Assembly: GCF_000153305.1 (NCBI RefSeq)
Contig: NZ_CH724111.1
Span: 19,232-83,231 of the forward strand
Source of the DNA: Oceanicola granulosus HTCC2516
GTDB lineage: Bacteria > Pseudomonadota > Alphaproteobacteria > Rhodobacterales > Rhodobacteraceae
DNA: 64,000 nt
Direction of reading: 5' to 3'
Below, piece by piece: positions 42,776 to 52,891 of this stretch; the stretch's first letter is position 1; each line of letters starts with the position of its first letter. The translations under genes were made by a program, and so were the position numbers. The notes under the pieces were generated by a model. It was not told where the DNA came from and did not search any database. It saw only the letters and a program-made list of their open reading frames with translations.

Positions 42776-43905
42776 AGATCGTCTCGATCACCGCGCAGGC
42801 CATCGACTGCGGCTTCCAGAGCCAGAAGCTGCAGACCAGCCGGGTCGCCTCGCCGATGTCGCGCTTTCCGCGCTTCGCGGCCGAGCGGGCGAGCTGGATG
42901 TGGCCGACGAAGAAGGTCTTCGTGCGCGCCGAGGACGCCGACGGCACCGTCGGCTGGTCCTGCACCAACGGCGGCGAGATCGTCGCGCTGATCGTCACCG
43001 CCCAGCTCGCGCGGCTGCTCGAGGGCGAGCGCGTCGAGATTGCCGAGTCCTGGGCGCAGATGAAGGCGGCGCTGCTGCCGAACGACCGCTCCGGCTTCGC
43101 CATGATGGCGGTCGCCGGGGTCGATATCGCGCTCTGGGACCTCGCGGCGCGGCGCGCCGGGCGCGGGCTCGTCGACCTGCTCGGCGGCGCCCGGGCCGGG
43201 CGCCTGCCGGTCTACGCCACCACCGCCCGGCCCGAGGCGCTGGCCGGACAGGGCTGGCACGGGCTCAAGGCCGCCGCACCCTACGGCCCCGAGGCGGGCG
43301 AGGCGGGGCTCGCCGAGAACATCGCCCTGCTGCGCCGCTTCGCCGAGGCGGCGGGGCCGGGCCGGTCGATCATGATCGACGCCTTCATGGCCTGGGACGC
43401 CGATTACGCCCTGCGCTTCGCCGAGGCCGCTGCCGGCCTGCCGCTGAAGTGGATCGAGGATCCGCTGCCGCCCGACGACATCGACGGGCTGATCCGCCTG
43501 CGCGGCGAGATGGACCCGGGCATCAAGCTCGCCCTCGGCAACTTCGCCTTCTCGCTCGCCGATTGCCGCGAGCTGCTGCGCTACGGGCTGGCCGACATCC
43601 TGCAGCCCGACATCGCCTGGGCCGGGGGCATCACCGAGGGGCTGCGCATCCTCGACCTCGCCGCCGAGGCCGACACGCCTGTCATCCTGCACAATTCCTG
43701 CGAGCAGCCCTGGGCGCTCGCCCTCGCCGCCGCCCGCCAAAGCGCGCCGACGGTCGAGTTCGTCGACCGCGGCGACGACTCGCCGCTCTACGCGCTCTCC
43801 GGCCCCCGGCCCGAGATCGACGACGGTTTCGTCACCGTGCCCACCGGGCCCCTGCACAACCGCCCCCCCAGCCACATCGCCGCCGCGTTCGGCGACCAGA
43901 CCTGA
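42772..43905 (+). CDS. Enolase-superfamily dehydratase, L-rhamnonate-dehydratase-like
   Basis: The 377-residue protein follows the L-rhamnonate dehydratase pattern: SPMSRFP near residue 27, YATTARPEALA (148-158), GLKAAAPYGPEAG, and WIEDPLPPDDIDG. Expected ligands Asp203 and Glu229, plus Asp280 and the catalytic His307 (VILHNS), are present. The third metal ligand, normally Glu in a GE motif, is Asn257 (LALGNFAF), which is unusual for an active magnesium-dependent dehydratase. It may still dehydrate L-rhamnonate, or it may have changed reaction. It sits inside the importer operon, between permease and ATPase genes. Confidence 0.8.
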   Translation: MKIVSITAQAIDCGFQSQKLQTSRVASPMSRFPRFAAERASWMWPTKKVFVRAEDADGTVGWSCTNGGEIVALIVTAQLARLLEGERVEIAESWAQMKAALLPNDRSGFAMMAVAGVDIALWDLAARRAGRGLVDLLGGARAGRLPVYATTARPEALAGQGWHGLKAAAPYGPEAGEAGLAENIALLRRFAEAAGPGRSIMIDAFMAWDADYALRFAEAAAGLPLKWIEDPLPPDDIDGLIRLRGEMDPGIKLALGNFAFSLADCRELLRYGLADILQPDIAWAGGITEGLRILDLAAEADTPVILHNSCEQPWALALAAARQSAPTVEFVDRGDDSPLYALSGPRPEIDDGFVTVPTGPLHNRPPSHIAAAFGDQT

Positions 43906-43915
43906 GAGACACATC

Positions 43916-44982
<1,067 letters not shown>

Positions 44983-44986
<4 letters not shown>

Positions 44987-46146
44987 AGATCACCGACGTC
45001 CGGGTCATCCGGTTCCGCACCCACGCCGACCGCTGGGACATCGGCCACGCGCGGCTCAGACCCGCCGCCGAGGTCAGCCAGACCGTCACCTGCATCGACA
45101 CCGACGCGGGCCTCACCGGCTGGTTCTTCGGCGGCGGCAAGCATGGCGACCAGGACGGGATGAGCCCCGACGAGCAGCGCCTGATCGAGGGCCGCGTGCG
45201 CGACCTGCTGCTCGGCGTCGACCCGTTCGACCGCGAGGCGGTCTGGAAGTGGATGTGGGTCGCCAACCTGCCCGAGGTCGCCCAGAGCGTCATCGACTGC
45301 GCCCTCTGGGACCTCGCCGGACGCGCCGCCGGCCAGCCGGTCTACAAGCTGATGGGCGCGGCGCGCGACAAGGTGCCGGCCTACGCCTCCACCTACCCCA
45401 ACATCGGCCCGCCGCAGGTCTACGCCGAACACGCGCTCGCCTGCCGGGCCGAGGGCTACAAGGCCTACAAGATCCACCCGCACTACTTCTGGAATCCCGA
45501 CACCGGCCTGCCGACCAAGGGCCGCCCCTCCAACATCCGCGCCGACATCGAGACGATCAACCTCGTGCGCGAGGCGGTCGGCCCGGACATGGTGCTGATG
45601 TACGACGTCTGGGGCACCTACCACACGATCGAGGAGACCATCAAAGTCGGCCGCGAACTAGAGCGGAACGACTTCTACTGGTTCGAGCACCCGATGCCCG
45701 AGTACCGGGTCGAGAGCTATCGCCGCCTCTGCCGCGAGCTGTCGATCCCGATCCTCGCGCCCGAGATCGCCGCCGGCGGCGTCTTCACCCGCGCCGAGTG
45801 GATCCTGCAGGGTGCCTCCGACATGAGCCGCATGGACATCCGCCGCGGCGGCGTCACCGGCTGCCGCAAGACGGCGGTGGTCTGCGAGGCGTTCGGCCAG
45901 CGCTGCGAGATCCACATGGCGGGCTGGGGCAACCTGCAGGTCATGGGCGCGACCTCGCAAGACACCAGCGAATGGTACGAGAAGGGCCTGCTCGCCCCCG
46001 GCGTCGACTACGACGCGCCCCACCCGTACCTGGAGCGCAACTGCGACCCGATGGACGCCGAGGGCCACGTCGCCCTGCCGACCGCCCCGGGCCTCGGCTA
46101 CGAACCGATCTGGGACTACATCGACGACAACCGGGTGCCGTCGTGA
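44983..46146 (+). CDS. Enolase-superfamily sugar acid dehydratase
   Basis: This 387-residue protein has a complete active site of the mandelate racemase subgroup: KAYKIH (Lys160 and Lys163), Asp208 in MYDVWG, Glu235 in WFEHPM, Glu261 in LAPEIAAGG, Asp285 and His311 (EIHMAGWGN). It would remove water from an aldonate or aldarate to give the 2-keto-3-deoxy acid. Since the first dehydratase of the operon lacks a metal ligand, this one may carry the main activity. The exact acid is not readable. Its stop overlaps the mutarotase GTG start. Confidence 0.85.
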
Positions 46147-46490
46147 CCTTCCGCCGGGCCTGGACCATGCGCCTGCGCGCGGGGGCCGAAGCCGCCTACG
46201 ACGCCGCCCACGCCGCCGTCTGGCCCGAGCTGCAGGCGCAGATGCGCGCCGACGGCATCCGCCGCTTCGTGCTCTACCGCGACGGCACGACCGTCTTCGC
46301 CTACCAGGAGCGCCAGCGTCCGTTCCCCGACCGCGCCGCGCCGGCCAGCGAGATCACCGCCCGCTGGTGGCGCGAGATGGCGGCGCTGATGGAGACCGAC
46401 GCCGAGGGCCGCCCGCTGCAGACCATGCTGCGCGAGATCTTCGCGCTCCGCCCCGACCAGGAGACCGAGAACAGGGAGACCGCCCGATGA
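46143..46490 (+). CDS. rhaM: L-rhamnose mutarotase-like protein
   Basis: The 115-residue protein is of the RhaM/RhaU type: FRRAWTMRLRAGAE, then YDAAHAAVWPELQAQM with the catalytic-type His23, and a C-terminal WWREMAALMETDAEG. It interconverts the anomers of L-rhamnose, or of L-fucose in relatives, and is the best single pointer to a 6-deoxyhexose substrate for this locus. The start is a GTG overlapping the preceding stop (GTGA). Confidence 0.88.
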   Translation: MTFRRAWTMRLRAGAEAAYDAAHAAVWPELQAQMRADGIRRFVLYRDGTTVFAYQERQRPFPDRAAPASEITARWWREMAALMETDAEGRPLQTMLREIFALRPDQETENRETAR

Positions 46491-47395
46491 GCGGACTGAC
46501 GGGCATCGTCCCGATCCTGCTGACGCCGTTCCGCGAGGACTTCAGCATCGACTACGCCAGCCTGCGCCGCGAGCTCGACCACACCCTCTCCGCCGGGGTG
46601 CACGGGGTCGGCATCGCCATCGGCTCGGAGGTGTTCAAGCTGACCCCGGAGGAGCGCCGCGAGCTGCTGCGCGCCGTGGTCGACCAGGTCGAGGGCCGGG
46701 TGCCGGTCGTGATGAACGTCTCCGCCCCCGGCAGCGAGGTGGCGTGCCAGCTCGCGCGCGAGGCCGCCGAGGCCGGGGCCGGCCGGCTCATGGTCTGGCC
46801 GCCCGACTTCTTCCCCGCCAGCGCCGACGCCGTCGTCGACCACCTCGCCCGCATCGCCGACGCGGCGGGCCTGCCGATCATCCTGCAGGACGTGCCCCAG
46901 GCCCCGATCCCGCCCGGCCTCGCCCTGCGCATCGCCGACGCGGTGCCGCTGGTCGACACGATCAAGGTCGAGACCCAGCCGACCGTGCTGCAGGTGCAGG
47001 CGATGGTCGAGGCGGTGGGGGACCGGCTCACGGTCCTCGGCGGCGCCGGCGGCGGCACCCTCGTCGAGGAGCACCGGCGCGGCGCGCGCGGCACCATGCC
47101 CTTCGCCAGCCAGAGCGCCGACTTCATGGCCGCGTGGGACGCGCTCGAGCGGGGCGACGCGGCGGCGGCGGAAGAGGTGCTCGCGCGGCGCATCCTCCCG
47201 GTCAGCCGGCTCGGCTTCCAGGGGCGCGACCTGTTCTACCACGTCCACAAGGCCCTGCTGCGCCGCCGCTGCCTGTTCCGCACCACCCTCGTCCGCCCCC
47301 CGACCGATGCCCCCGACGCCGTCACGCAGGGCGAGATCGACCGCCTGCTCGCCCACCTCTCCCCTGCCCCCGCCCCGAAGAAGGAAACCGCATGA
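46487..47395 (+). CDS. DapA-family 2-keto-3-deoxy sugar acid aldolase
   Basis: The 302-residue class I aldolase has GIVPILLTPF at the start and the Schiff-base Lys160 in DTIKVE. The usual catalytic Tyr of the YNxP motif is Gln134 (LQDVPQAP), a variation seen in a distinct DapA-like subgroup. In the non-phosphorylative rhamnose route it would split 2-keto-3-deoxy-L-rhamnonate into pyruvate and L-lactaldehyde. It overlaps both neighbours by four bases. The missing Tyr means the reaction should be tested rather than assumed. Confidence 0.85.
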   Translation: MSGLTGIVPILLTPFREDFSIDYASLRRELDHTLSAGVHGVGIAIGSEVFKLTPEERRELLRAVVDQVEGRVPVVMNVSAPGSEVACQLAREAAEAGAGRLMVWPPDFFPASADAVVDHLARIADAAGLPIILQDVPQAPIPPGLALRIADAVPLVDTIKVETQPTVLQVQAMVEAVGDRLTVLGGAGGGTLVEEHRRGARGTMPFASQSADFMAAWDALERGDAAAAEEVLARRILPVSRLGFQGRDLFYHVHKALLRRRCLFRTTLVRPPTDAPDAVTQGEIDRLLAHLSPAPAPKKETA

Positions 47396-48234
47396 GATTG
47401 CTGCGCGTCGGCCCCGATGGCCACGAGACCCCTGCCCTCCTCGCCGCAGACGGCACCCTGCGCGACCTCTCCGCCCATATCGACGACATCGCCGGCGCGG
47501 CGCTCGCGCCCGGCGGGCTCGACCGCCTGCGCGGGATCGATCCGGCCGCCCTGCCCGCGCTCGACAGCGGCGCGCGCATCGGCCCCTGCGTCGGGCGGGT
47601 CGGCAAGTTCATCTGCATCGGCCTCAACTACGCCGACCACGCCGCCGAGAGCGGCATGGAGGTGCCGAAGGAGCCGGTGATCTTCATGAAGGCCACCTCC
47701 GCCATCTCGGGCCCGAACGATCCGGTCGAACTGCCGCCGGGGGCGGAGAAGGCAGATTGGGAGGTCGAGCTCGGCGTCGTGATCGGCGCGCCCGCGCGCG
47801 AGGTCGCCGAGGCCGACGCCCTGTCGCACGTGGCCGGCTACTGCGTCGTCAACGACCTGTCCGAGCGTGCCTTTCAGCTCGAGCGCGGCGGACAGTGGGT
47901 CAAGGGCAAGTCGGCCGACACCTTCGGCCCCATCGGCCCGTGGCTCGTCACCGCCGACGAGGTGGCGGACCCGGCGCGGCTGTCCATGTGGCTCGACCTG
48001 AACGGCGAGCGCATGCAGGACGGCTCGACCGAAACCATGGTCTTCGGCGTCGCGGAACTGGTCTCGTACCTGTCGCACTTCATGTCGCTGCAACCGGGCG
48101 ACATCATCTCCACCGGCACGCCCCCCGGCGTCGGCCTCGGCCAGACGCCGCCGCGTTTCCTGCGCGCGGGCGACGAGATGCGCCTCGGCATCGAGGGGCT
48201 GGGGGAGCAATGCCAGACCGTGCGCGCGCGCTGA
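47392..48234 (+). CDS. Fumarylacetoacetate hydrolase family enzyme, 2,4-diketo acid hydrolase
   Basis: The 280-residue FAH-family protein has FICIGLNYADHAAESG (73-88), EPVIFMKATSAISGP, the metal ligands Glu124, Glu126 and Asp155 (WEVELG and VNDLSER), and ISTGTPPGVGLG near the end. In bacterial L-rhamnose and L-fucose pathways such a hydrolase splits 2,4-diketo-3-deoxy acids into pyruvate and lactate. Its presence next to an aldolase suggests that both branches of the pathway, or two sugars, are served. It is the last gene of the rightward operon, followed by a hairpin. Confidence 0.87.
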   Translation: MRLLRVGPDGHETPALLAADGTLRDLSAHIDDIAGAALAPGGLDRLRGIDPAALPALDSGARIGPCVGRVGKFICIGLNYADHAAESGMEVPKEPVIFMKATSAISGPNDPVELPPGAEKADWEVELGVVIGAPAREVAEADALSHVAGYCVVNDLSERAFQLERGGQWVKGKSADTFGPIGPWLVTADEVADPARLSMWLDLNGERMQDGSTETMVFGVAELVSYLSHFMSLQPGDIISTGTPPGVGLGQTPPRFLRAGDEMRLGIEGLGEQCQTVRAR

Positions 48235-48248
48235 ACTGGGCGGCGGGG

Positions 48249-48268
48249 GGCCGGGCTGAAGCCCGGCC
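48249..48268. terminator. Hairpin between convergent operons
   Basis: GGCCGGGC-TGAA-GCCCGGCC, a perfect 8-bp stem with a tetraloop, lies between the convergent FAH and GntR genes. Very similar sequences occur as repeats in many GC-rich genomes; here it probably ends transcription from both sides. Confidence 0.6.
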
Positions 48269-48293
48269 TACGGGCGGCGCGGTGGCCGGGGCG

Positions 48294-49034
48294 TCAGACG
48301 GCGGAGCCGACGCCGAGGTCCATCACCGCGATATCGAGCAGCCGCGCCATCGTGGTCTGGGCGGCGAGCGGATCGCGGTTGCGGATGTGCTCCAACACCT
48401 CGCCGTGCAGCCCGAGCGAGCCGCCCGGATCCTGCGAGCGCGACGTGGTCAGCTTGAACGAGTAGCCGAGCGCCGCGCCGATGGTGTTGGAGAGCTGCTG
48501 GAACACGACGTTGCGGCTCGCCTTGAGCAGCGCGCGGTGGAACTGGATGTCGGCGGCGTTGAACTCCTGGAACGCCCTCGCCTCGAGATGCCGGGCCATG
48601 TCGGCGTAGGCCGCCTCCAGCCGCGCGATGTCTTCCGGGCCGGCGCGGGCGGCGGCGAAGCGGGCGGCGGCGGGCTCGATGACCTGCCGCGCGGCGATCA
48701 GCGACAGCACGAAGTCCGGGTCCGGCGCCAGCTCGAGCGACAGGTCGAGCAGGTCGGCATCGAGCAGGTTCCACTCGTCCTTGGGTTGCACGATCGTCCC
48801 GATCCGCGGCCGCGCCGTCACCAGCCCCTTCGTCACCAGCACCTTCACCGCCTCGCGCAGCGCGCTGCGGCTGACGCCGTAGCGCTCGCACAGGCTCGCC
48901 TCGCGCGGCAGCCCCTCCCCCGGCGCGATCTTGCCGGTGAGGATGTCGGCGGCGAGGGCGCGCACGATCTGGTGGTGGACGCGCGGCTTCTGCGTCGGGG
49001 CGGCGGCGGGCGGAGAAGCGAGGGACTCAGTCAT
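48294..49034 (-). CDS. GntR family regulator (FCD type)
   Basis: The 246-residue regulator has the winged helix (VHHQIVRALAADILTGKI, then CERYGVSRSALREAVKVLV and KGLVTARPRIGTIV) and the helical FCD effector domain (QFHRALLKASRNVVFQQLS, LGLHGEVLEHIRNRDP). It resembles regulators of hexonate and hexuronate catabolism, whose effector is often the sugar acid. The start is ATG 49034 or GTG 49043; the latter overlaps the SDR stop. It is third in a leftward unit with the SDR and galactonate dehydratase genes and probably controls them and the divergent importer. Confidence 0.88.
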   Translation of the reverse strand: MTESLASPPAAAPTQKPRVHHQIVRALAADILTGKIAPGEGLPREASLCERYGVSRSALREAVKVLVTKGLVTARPRIGTIVQPKDEWNLLDADLLDLSLELAPDPDFVLSLIAARQVIEPAAARFAAARAGPEDIARLEAAYADMARHLEARAFQEFNAADIQFHRALLKASRNVVFQQLSNTIGAALGYSFKLTTSRSQDPGGSLGLHGEVLEHIRNRDPLAAQTTMARLLDIAVMDLGVGSAV

Positions 49035-49039
49035 GACAG

Positions 49040-49813
49040 TCACTCATGATAGAGCACCGAGCGGCCGCCATCGATGGTGATGCAGGTCGCGTTGATGAAC
49101 GGCGCCTCGTCGCTGGCGAGGAACACTGCCGTCATCGCCACCTCGCGCGGGTCGCAGATGCGCTGCGGCGGGTGCATCTCGTAGGTCTTGCGCCGCTCCG
49201 CCTCGGGGTCGTCGAAGCCGTCCCAGTAGGCGCAGGCCAGCTCGGTCTCGACGTAGCCGGGGGCGATGGCGTTGACCCGGACACCGCGCGCCGCGAACTC
49301 GATCCCGAGCGAGCGGGTCAGGCCCAGCAGCCCGTGCTTGGCCACCGGGTAGGGGAAGGTGCCGGGAATGATGCTGAAGGAGTGGGTCGAGGCGATGTTG
49401 ACCACCGCCCCGCCGCCGCCCTCGAGCATCGCGGGCAGCAGCGCGCGGGTGACGCGCCAGACGCCCTCGAGATCGACCGCCATGCAGCGCGCCCAGTCGG
49501 CGTCGGTCGAGTCGAGCGGCTCGGCGAAGACGTTGATCCCGGCGTTGTTGACGAGGATGTGCGGCGCGCCGAAGCGCTCGGCCACGGCTCCGGCCAGGCG
49601 CGCGACGGAGGCGCCGTCGGCCACGTCGCAGGCCACCGCCAGCGTGCGCTCCCCGCCCGGATCGAGCGCCGCCGCCCGGGCCTCCGCCCCCTCCGCGTCG
49701 ATGTCCGCGAGCACCACCTTCGCGCCCTCGGCGACGAACGCCTCCGCGATGGCGGCGCCGATGCCGCGCGCGGCGCCGGTGACGATGGCGGTCTTGTCGG
49801 CCAGCCTGTCCAT
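49040..49813 (-). CDS. SDR dehydrogenase of the galactonate-type module
   Basis: The 257-residue SDR has TGAARGIGAA, NNAGINVF, Ser in NIASTHSF and the catalytic YPVAK. In context it either oxidises the free sugar (galactose or L-rhamnose type) or a 2-keto-3-deoxy acid. It lies nine bases behind the DgoD-like gene and overlaps the GntR gene if that starts at GTG 49043. SDRs of this kind are the 2-keto-3-deoxy-L-rhamnonate 4-dehydrogenase in some rhamnose loci, which would supply the FAH-family hydrolase at 47392. Confidence 0.85.
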   Translation of the reverse strand: MDRLADKTAIVTGAARGIGAAIAEAFVAEGAKVVLADIDAEGAEARAAALDPGGERTLAVACDVADGASVARLAGAVAERFGAPHILVNNAGINVFAEPLDSTDADWARCMAVDLEGVWRVTRALLPAMLEGGGGAVVNIASTHSFSIIPGTFPYPVAKHGLLGLTRSLGIEFAARGVRVNAIAPGYVETELACAYWDGFDDPEAERRKTYEMHPPQRICDPREVAMTAVFLASDEAPFINATCITIDGGRSVLYHE

Positions 49814-49822
49814 GGGCCTCTC

Positions 49823-50995
49823 CTACCAGTCCACTATGGTGCCGTCGGCGAGGACGGCGTTCTGGGTGTGGATCACCTCCTGCTGGAACGGGTGGCGCGC
49901 GCACTCCGCCTCGTCGACCTCGATCCCGAGCCCCGGCGCGTCGGGCACCTGCCAGTAGCCGTCGACGCGCTCGATCGGGCCCTGCACCACGTCGAAGTAC
50001 CACGGCACCGCGCCGGTCATCTCCTCCTGGATCACGTGGTTGGGCGTGCTGACCGCGAAATGCAGCGCCGCCGCCCCTGCGATGGGGCCGAGCGGGTTGT
50101 GCGGCGCGACGCCGACGCCGGCCGTCTCGGCCATGGCGGCGATCCGCTTCGCCTCGAGCAGGCCGCCGCAATGGCAGATGTCGGGCTGCACGATCGCCAC
50201 CCCGCCTGCGGCGAGCAGCGCGGCGAATTCCGACCGCTCGACCAGCCGCTCCCCCGTCGCCAGCGGCGTCGAGGTGCGGTTCGCGATCCAGGCGAGGCCG
50301 GCGAAATCGTCCGGCCGCACCGGCTCCTCCACGAACATCGGCCGCATCGGCGCGAGCGCCTCCACGTAGGCGAGCGCGGCGCTGGCCGAGGCGGGGCGGC
50401 CGTGGAAGTCGACCATGATCTCGATGTCGTCGCCCACCGCCGCGCGCAGCGCCTCGGCCTGCCGGGTGACGCGGGCGAGCTCCGCCTGCGGCGCGTGGTA
50501 GTGGGTGTAGGGCACGATCAGCACCTTCATCGCGCGGTACCCCTTCGCGACGACCTCTTCGGCCCGCTCGATCAGGGTGCCGCCGTCGGCGCTCTCGTAG
50601 ACGGCCTTCATGTCGCCCATGCCGAGGTGGGTGTAGACCCCGACCCTGTCGCGCACCTTGCCGCCGAGCAACCGCCAGACCGGCTCGCCCCGCGCCTTGC
50701 CCGCGATGTCCCAGAGCGCCAGCTCGATGCCGGAGATCGCGCTCATCCCGATCGCGCCGAGCCGCCAGAACGACTGGCGCAGCATCGCCCGCAGCGCCTG
50801 CTCGATGTCGCGCGGGTCGCGCCCGATCAGCAGCGGCGCGAGATCCTCGATGGCCCCGGCCACGGCGCGGGTTTTCCACTCGAGCGTCGCCTCGCCCCAG
50901 CCGAAGAGACCGGGCTGGTCGGTCTCCACCTTCACGAAGACCCAGTTGCGCATCTCTGCATTCACGACACGGGTCTTGATGGCGGTGATCTTCAT
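49823..50995 (-). CDS. dgoD: D-galactonate dehydratase-like protein
   Basis: This 390-residue enolase-superfamily enzyme has the DgoD active-site order: RAMKVLIVPYTHY, Asp196 and His198 in MVDFHGRP, Glu223/224 in FVEEPVRPDD, Glu249 in ATGERL, QPDICHCGGL, and the His in GVAPHNPLGPIA. DgoD dehydrates D-galactonate to 2-keto-3-deoxy-D-galactonate. It is the first gene of the leftward unit, with a good promoter (TTGACG, 18 bases, TATACG) directly upstream. Close relatives act on other acid sugars, so the specificity is probable, not certain. Confidence 0.82.
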   Translation of the reverse strand: MKITAIKTRVVNAEMRNWVFVKVETDQPGLFGWGEATLEWKTRAVAGAIEDLAPLLIGRDPRDIEQALRAMLRQSFWRLGAIGMSAISGIELALWDIAGKARGEPVWRLLGGKVRDRVGVYTHLGMGDMKAVYESADGGTLIERAEEVVAKGYRAMKVLIVPYTHYHAPQAELARVTRQAEALRAAVGDDIEIMVDFHGRPASASAALAYVEALAPMRPMFVEEPVRPDDFAGLAWIANRTSTPLATGERLVERSEFAALLAAGGVAIVQPDICHCGGLLEAKRIAAMAETAGVGVAPHNPLGPIAGAAALHFAVSTPNHVIQEEMTGAVPWYFDVVQGPIERVDGYWQVPDAPGLGIEVDEAECARHPFQQEVIHTQNAVLADGTIVDW

Positions 50996-51019
50996 AACGT
51001 CCTCGCTGCTGTTAAAAGT

Positions 51020-51049
51020 CGTATAAATGATGGCCCTCTAGAACGTCAA
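51020..51049 (-). promoter_or_regulatory. Promoter of the dgoD-like unit
   Basis: TTGACG (51044-51049) and TATACG (51020-51025) are 18 bases apart on the minus strand. ATAAATGA at 51023-51030 and TCGTTTAT at 51054-51061 form a spaced inverted repeat (ATAAAYGA) across this promoter, a candidate site for the GntR protein. Confidence 0.55.
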
Positions 51050-51074
51050 TGCGTCGTTTATGGCAAAAAAGTTC

Positions 51075-51104
51075 TTGCACCGGCAAATCCATGGCGCTTA
51101 TTAA
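51075..51104 (+). promoter_or_regulatory. Promoter of the second importer operon
   Basis: TTGCAC (51075-51080) and TATTAA (51099-51104) are 18 bases apart. Transcription would start near 51111, leaving a short leader with the GGGAGGG ribosome site of the GTG start at 51130. Confidence 0.5.
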
Positions 51105-51129
51105 TCCGATTATATCGAGGGAGGGCATC

Positions 51130-52032
51130 GTGGCGCCTGTGACCAAACGCAAGAGAACCGACCGCAGCTTCTACCTGTCGATCGCGCCGTTCTTCGCGAT
51201 CTTCATCGCGTTCAGCCTGTTTCCCGTGGTCTTCTCGGTCTACCTGGGCTTCAACGACTGGGACGGCTTCAGCCCGCCCCGCTTCGTCGGCCTCGACAAC
51301 TACGCCGAGGCCGTGGGCGACCCGGTCTTCCGCAAGGCCATCGGCAACACGATCTGGCTCTGGATCGTCACCACCGGATCGACCGTCGCGCTGGCGCTGG
51401 TGCTGGCGGTGCTGGTCGACGAGTACGTCCTCTTCGGGCGCAACTACTTCCGCATGGTCTTCCTGCTGCCGCTGCTCGTGGCGCCGGCCATCGCGGCGAT
51501 CCTGATGCGGGTGTTCTTCACCTCCAACGGCGGGCTGGTGAACCTGCTCGCCGGCAGCGTCGCGGGGGAGCCGGTCTACTTCGACTGGCTCAACTCGCAG
51601 TTCTGGGTGAAGCCGCTGGTCGCGCTGCTGGTCATCTGGCGCTGGACCGGCTGGCACATGATCATCTTCCTCGCCGGCCTGCAGTCGATCCCGCGCGACC
51701 TCTACGAGGCCGCCCGCGTCGACGGGGTCGGGCGCTGGTCGATCTTCAGCCGCATCACCGTGCCGCTGCTGCTGCCCGCCCTCGCCTTCTCGGTGATGAC
51801 CTCCACGCTCGGCGGGCTGCAGATGTTCGACGAGCCGTTCGTGCTGACGGCCGGCACCGGCGGCACCAACAACTCCGCCACCACGCTCGGCATGTACCTC
51901 TACGCCACCGCCTTCACCAACTTCGACTTCGGGCTCGGCGCGGCGGTGTCCTGGTACATCTTCATGGCGATCGTCGCCGTCAGCGTCCTCTATCGCCTGA
52001 TCCAGAAGCGCCTCGACATGGGAGCCTCCTGA
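51130..52032 (+). CDS. ABC sugar permease, MalF/UgpA type
   Basis: The 300-residue permease has its first span at LSIAPFFAIFIAFSLFPVVF and the coupling loop in RDLYEAARVDGVGRWSIFSR. I chose GTG 51130 because GGGAGGG lies just upstream and the predicted promoter overlaps the earlier ATG candidate at 51091. It is the first gene of a five-gene operon for a second sugar importer plus a GH2 enzyme. Its stop shares a base with the next start (TGATG). Confidence 0.9.
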   Translation: MAPVTKRKRTDRSFYLSIAPFFAIFIAFSLFPVVFSVYLGFNDWDGFSPPRFVGLDNYAEAVGDPVFRKAIGNTIWLWIVTTGSTVALALVLAVLVDEYVLFGRNYFRMVFLLPLLVAPAIAAILMRVFFTSNGGLVNLLAGSVAGEPVYFDWLNSQFWVKPLVALLVIWRWTGWHMIIFLAGLQSIPRDLYEAARVDGVGRWSIFSRITVPLLLPALAFSVMTSTLGGLQMFDEPFVLTAGTGGTNNSATTLGMYLYATAFTNFDFGLGAAVSWYIFMAIVAVSVLYRLIQKRLDMGAS

Positions 52033-52868
52033 TGCGCCGGTCCAACCCCGAGAAACGCTTCAAGCTGATCGTCACGATCGCGCTGCTGTGCCTGTCGGTG
52101 ATCTTCATCATGCCGCTCTACTGGACGGCGGTGTTCTCGACGCGCACCCTCGGCGACGTCTTCAACTTTCCGCCGCCGCTCTGGTTCGGAACCAACTTCG
52201 ACGAGAACTACGCCCGCGTCGCCGAGGTCTTCCCGCCCTGGCGCCCGGTGATGAACAGTTTGATCGTCGCGGTGCCCAAGACCGTCGGCCTGGTCCTCGT
52301 CAGCGCGCTCGCGGGCTACGGCTTCGCCCGCTACACCCGCGCGCCCGGCCACCGCTTCCTGCTGCTGATGGCCTTCGCCACGCTGTTCTTCCCGCCCACG
52401 CTCGCGCTGATCCCGTTCTTCCTCCAGATGAGCTGGATGGGCTGGCTCAACACCTTCTGGCCCCTCATCATCCCCGCCCTCGCCTCCGGCTTCGGCGTGA
52501 TCTGGATGTACACCTACATCGGCTCCACCGTGCCCAGGGAGCTCTACGAGGCGGCCGAGATGGACGGCTCGCGCGGTCTCGCCACCTTCTTCTTCGTGGT
52601 GCTGCCGATCATCCGCCCCGGCCTCGCCGCGCTCGGGGTCTGGACGCTGATCCAGACGTGGAGCGAATTCCAGCTGCCGCTCGTGATCCTGGGCGACGGG
52701 TCCAAGTTCACCGTGCCGCTCGCGCTCACCAGCCTCAGCCGCAACTACTTCTCCGACACGCCCGCGGTGATGGTCGCCACGCTGCTGGGCCTGATCCCCG
52801 TCTTCATCCTGTTCGCCCTGCTCAGCCGGCAGTTCGTCGCCGGCCTGACCGCGGGCGCCGTCAAATAA
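52032..52868 (+). CDS. ABC sugar permease, MalG/UgpE type
   Basis: The 278-residue permease has a first span at LIVTIALLCLSVIFIMPLYW and the EAA loop in RELYEAAEMDGSRGLATFFF. It forms the channel with the preceding gene product. A good ribosome site (GGGAGG) for the binding-protein gene follows its stop closely. Confidence 0.92.
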   Translation: MRRSNPEKRFKLIVTIALLCLSVIFIMPLYWTAVFSTRTLGDVFNFPPPLWFGTNFDENYARVAEVFPPWRPVMNSLIVAVPKTVGLVLVSALAGYGFARYTRAPGHRFLLLMAFATLFFPPTLALIPFFLQMSWMGWLNTFWPLIIPALASGFGVIWMYTYIGSTVPRELYEAAEMDGSRGLATFFFVVLPIIRPGLAALGVWTLIQTWSEFQLPLVILGDGSKFTVPLALTSLSRNYFSDTPAVMVATLLGLIPVFILFALLSRQFVAGLTAGAVK

Positions 52869-52891
52869 ACATCACCAAGGGAGGACCAAAC

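Noticed and set aside
48249-48268. GC-rich hairpin considered as a mobile REP-type repeat.
   Set aside because: Only one copy is seen in this window, so a terminator is the simpler reading.
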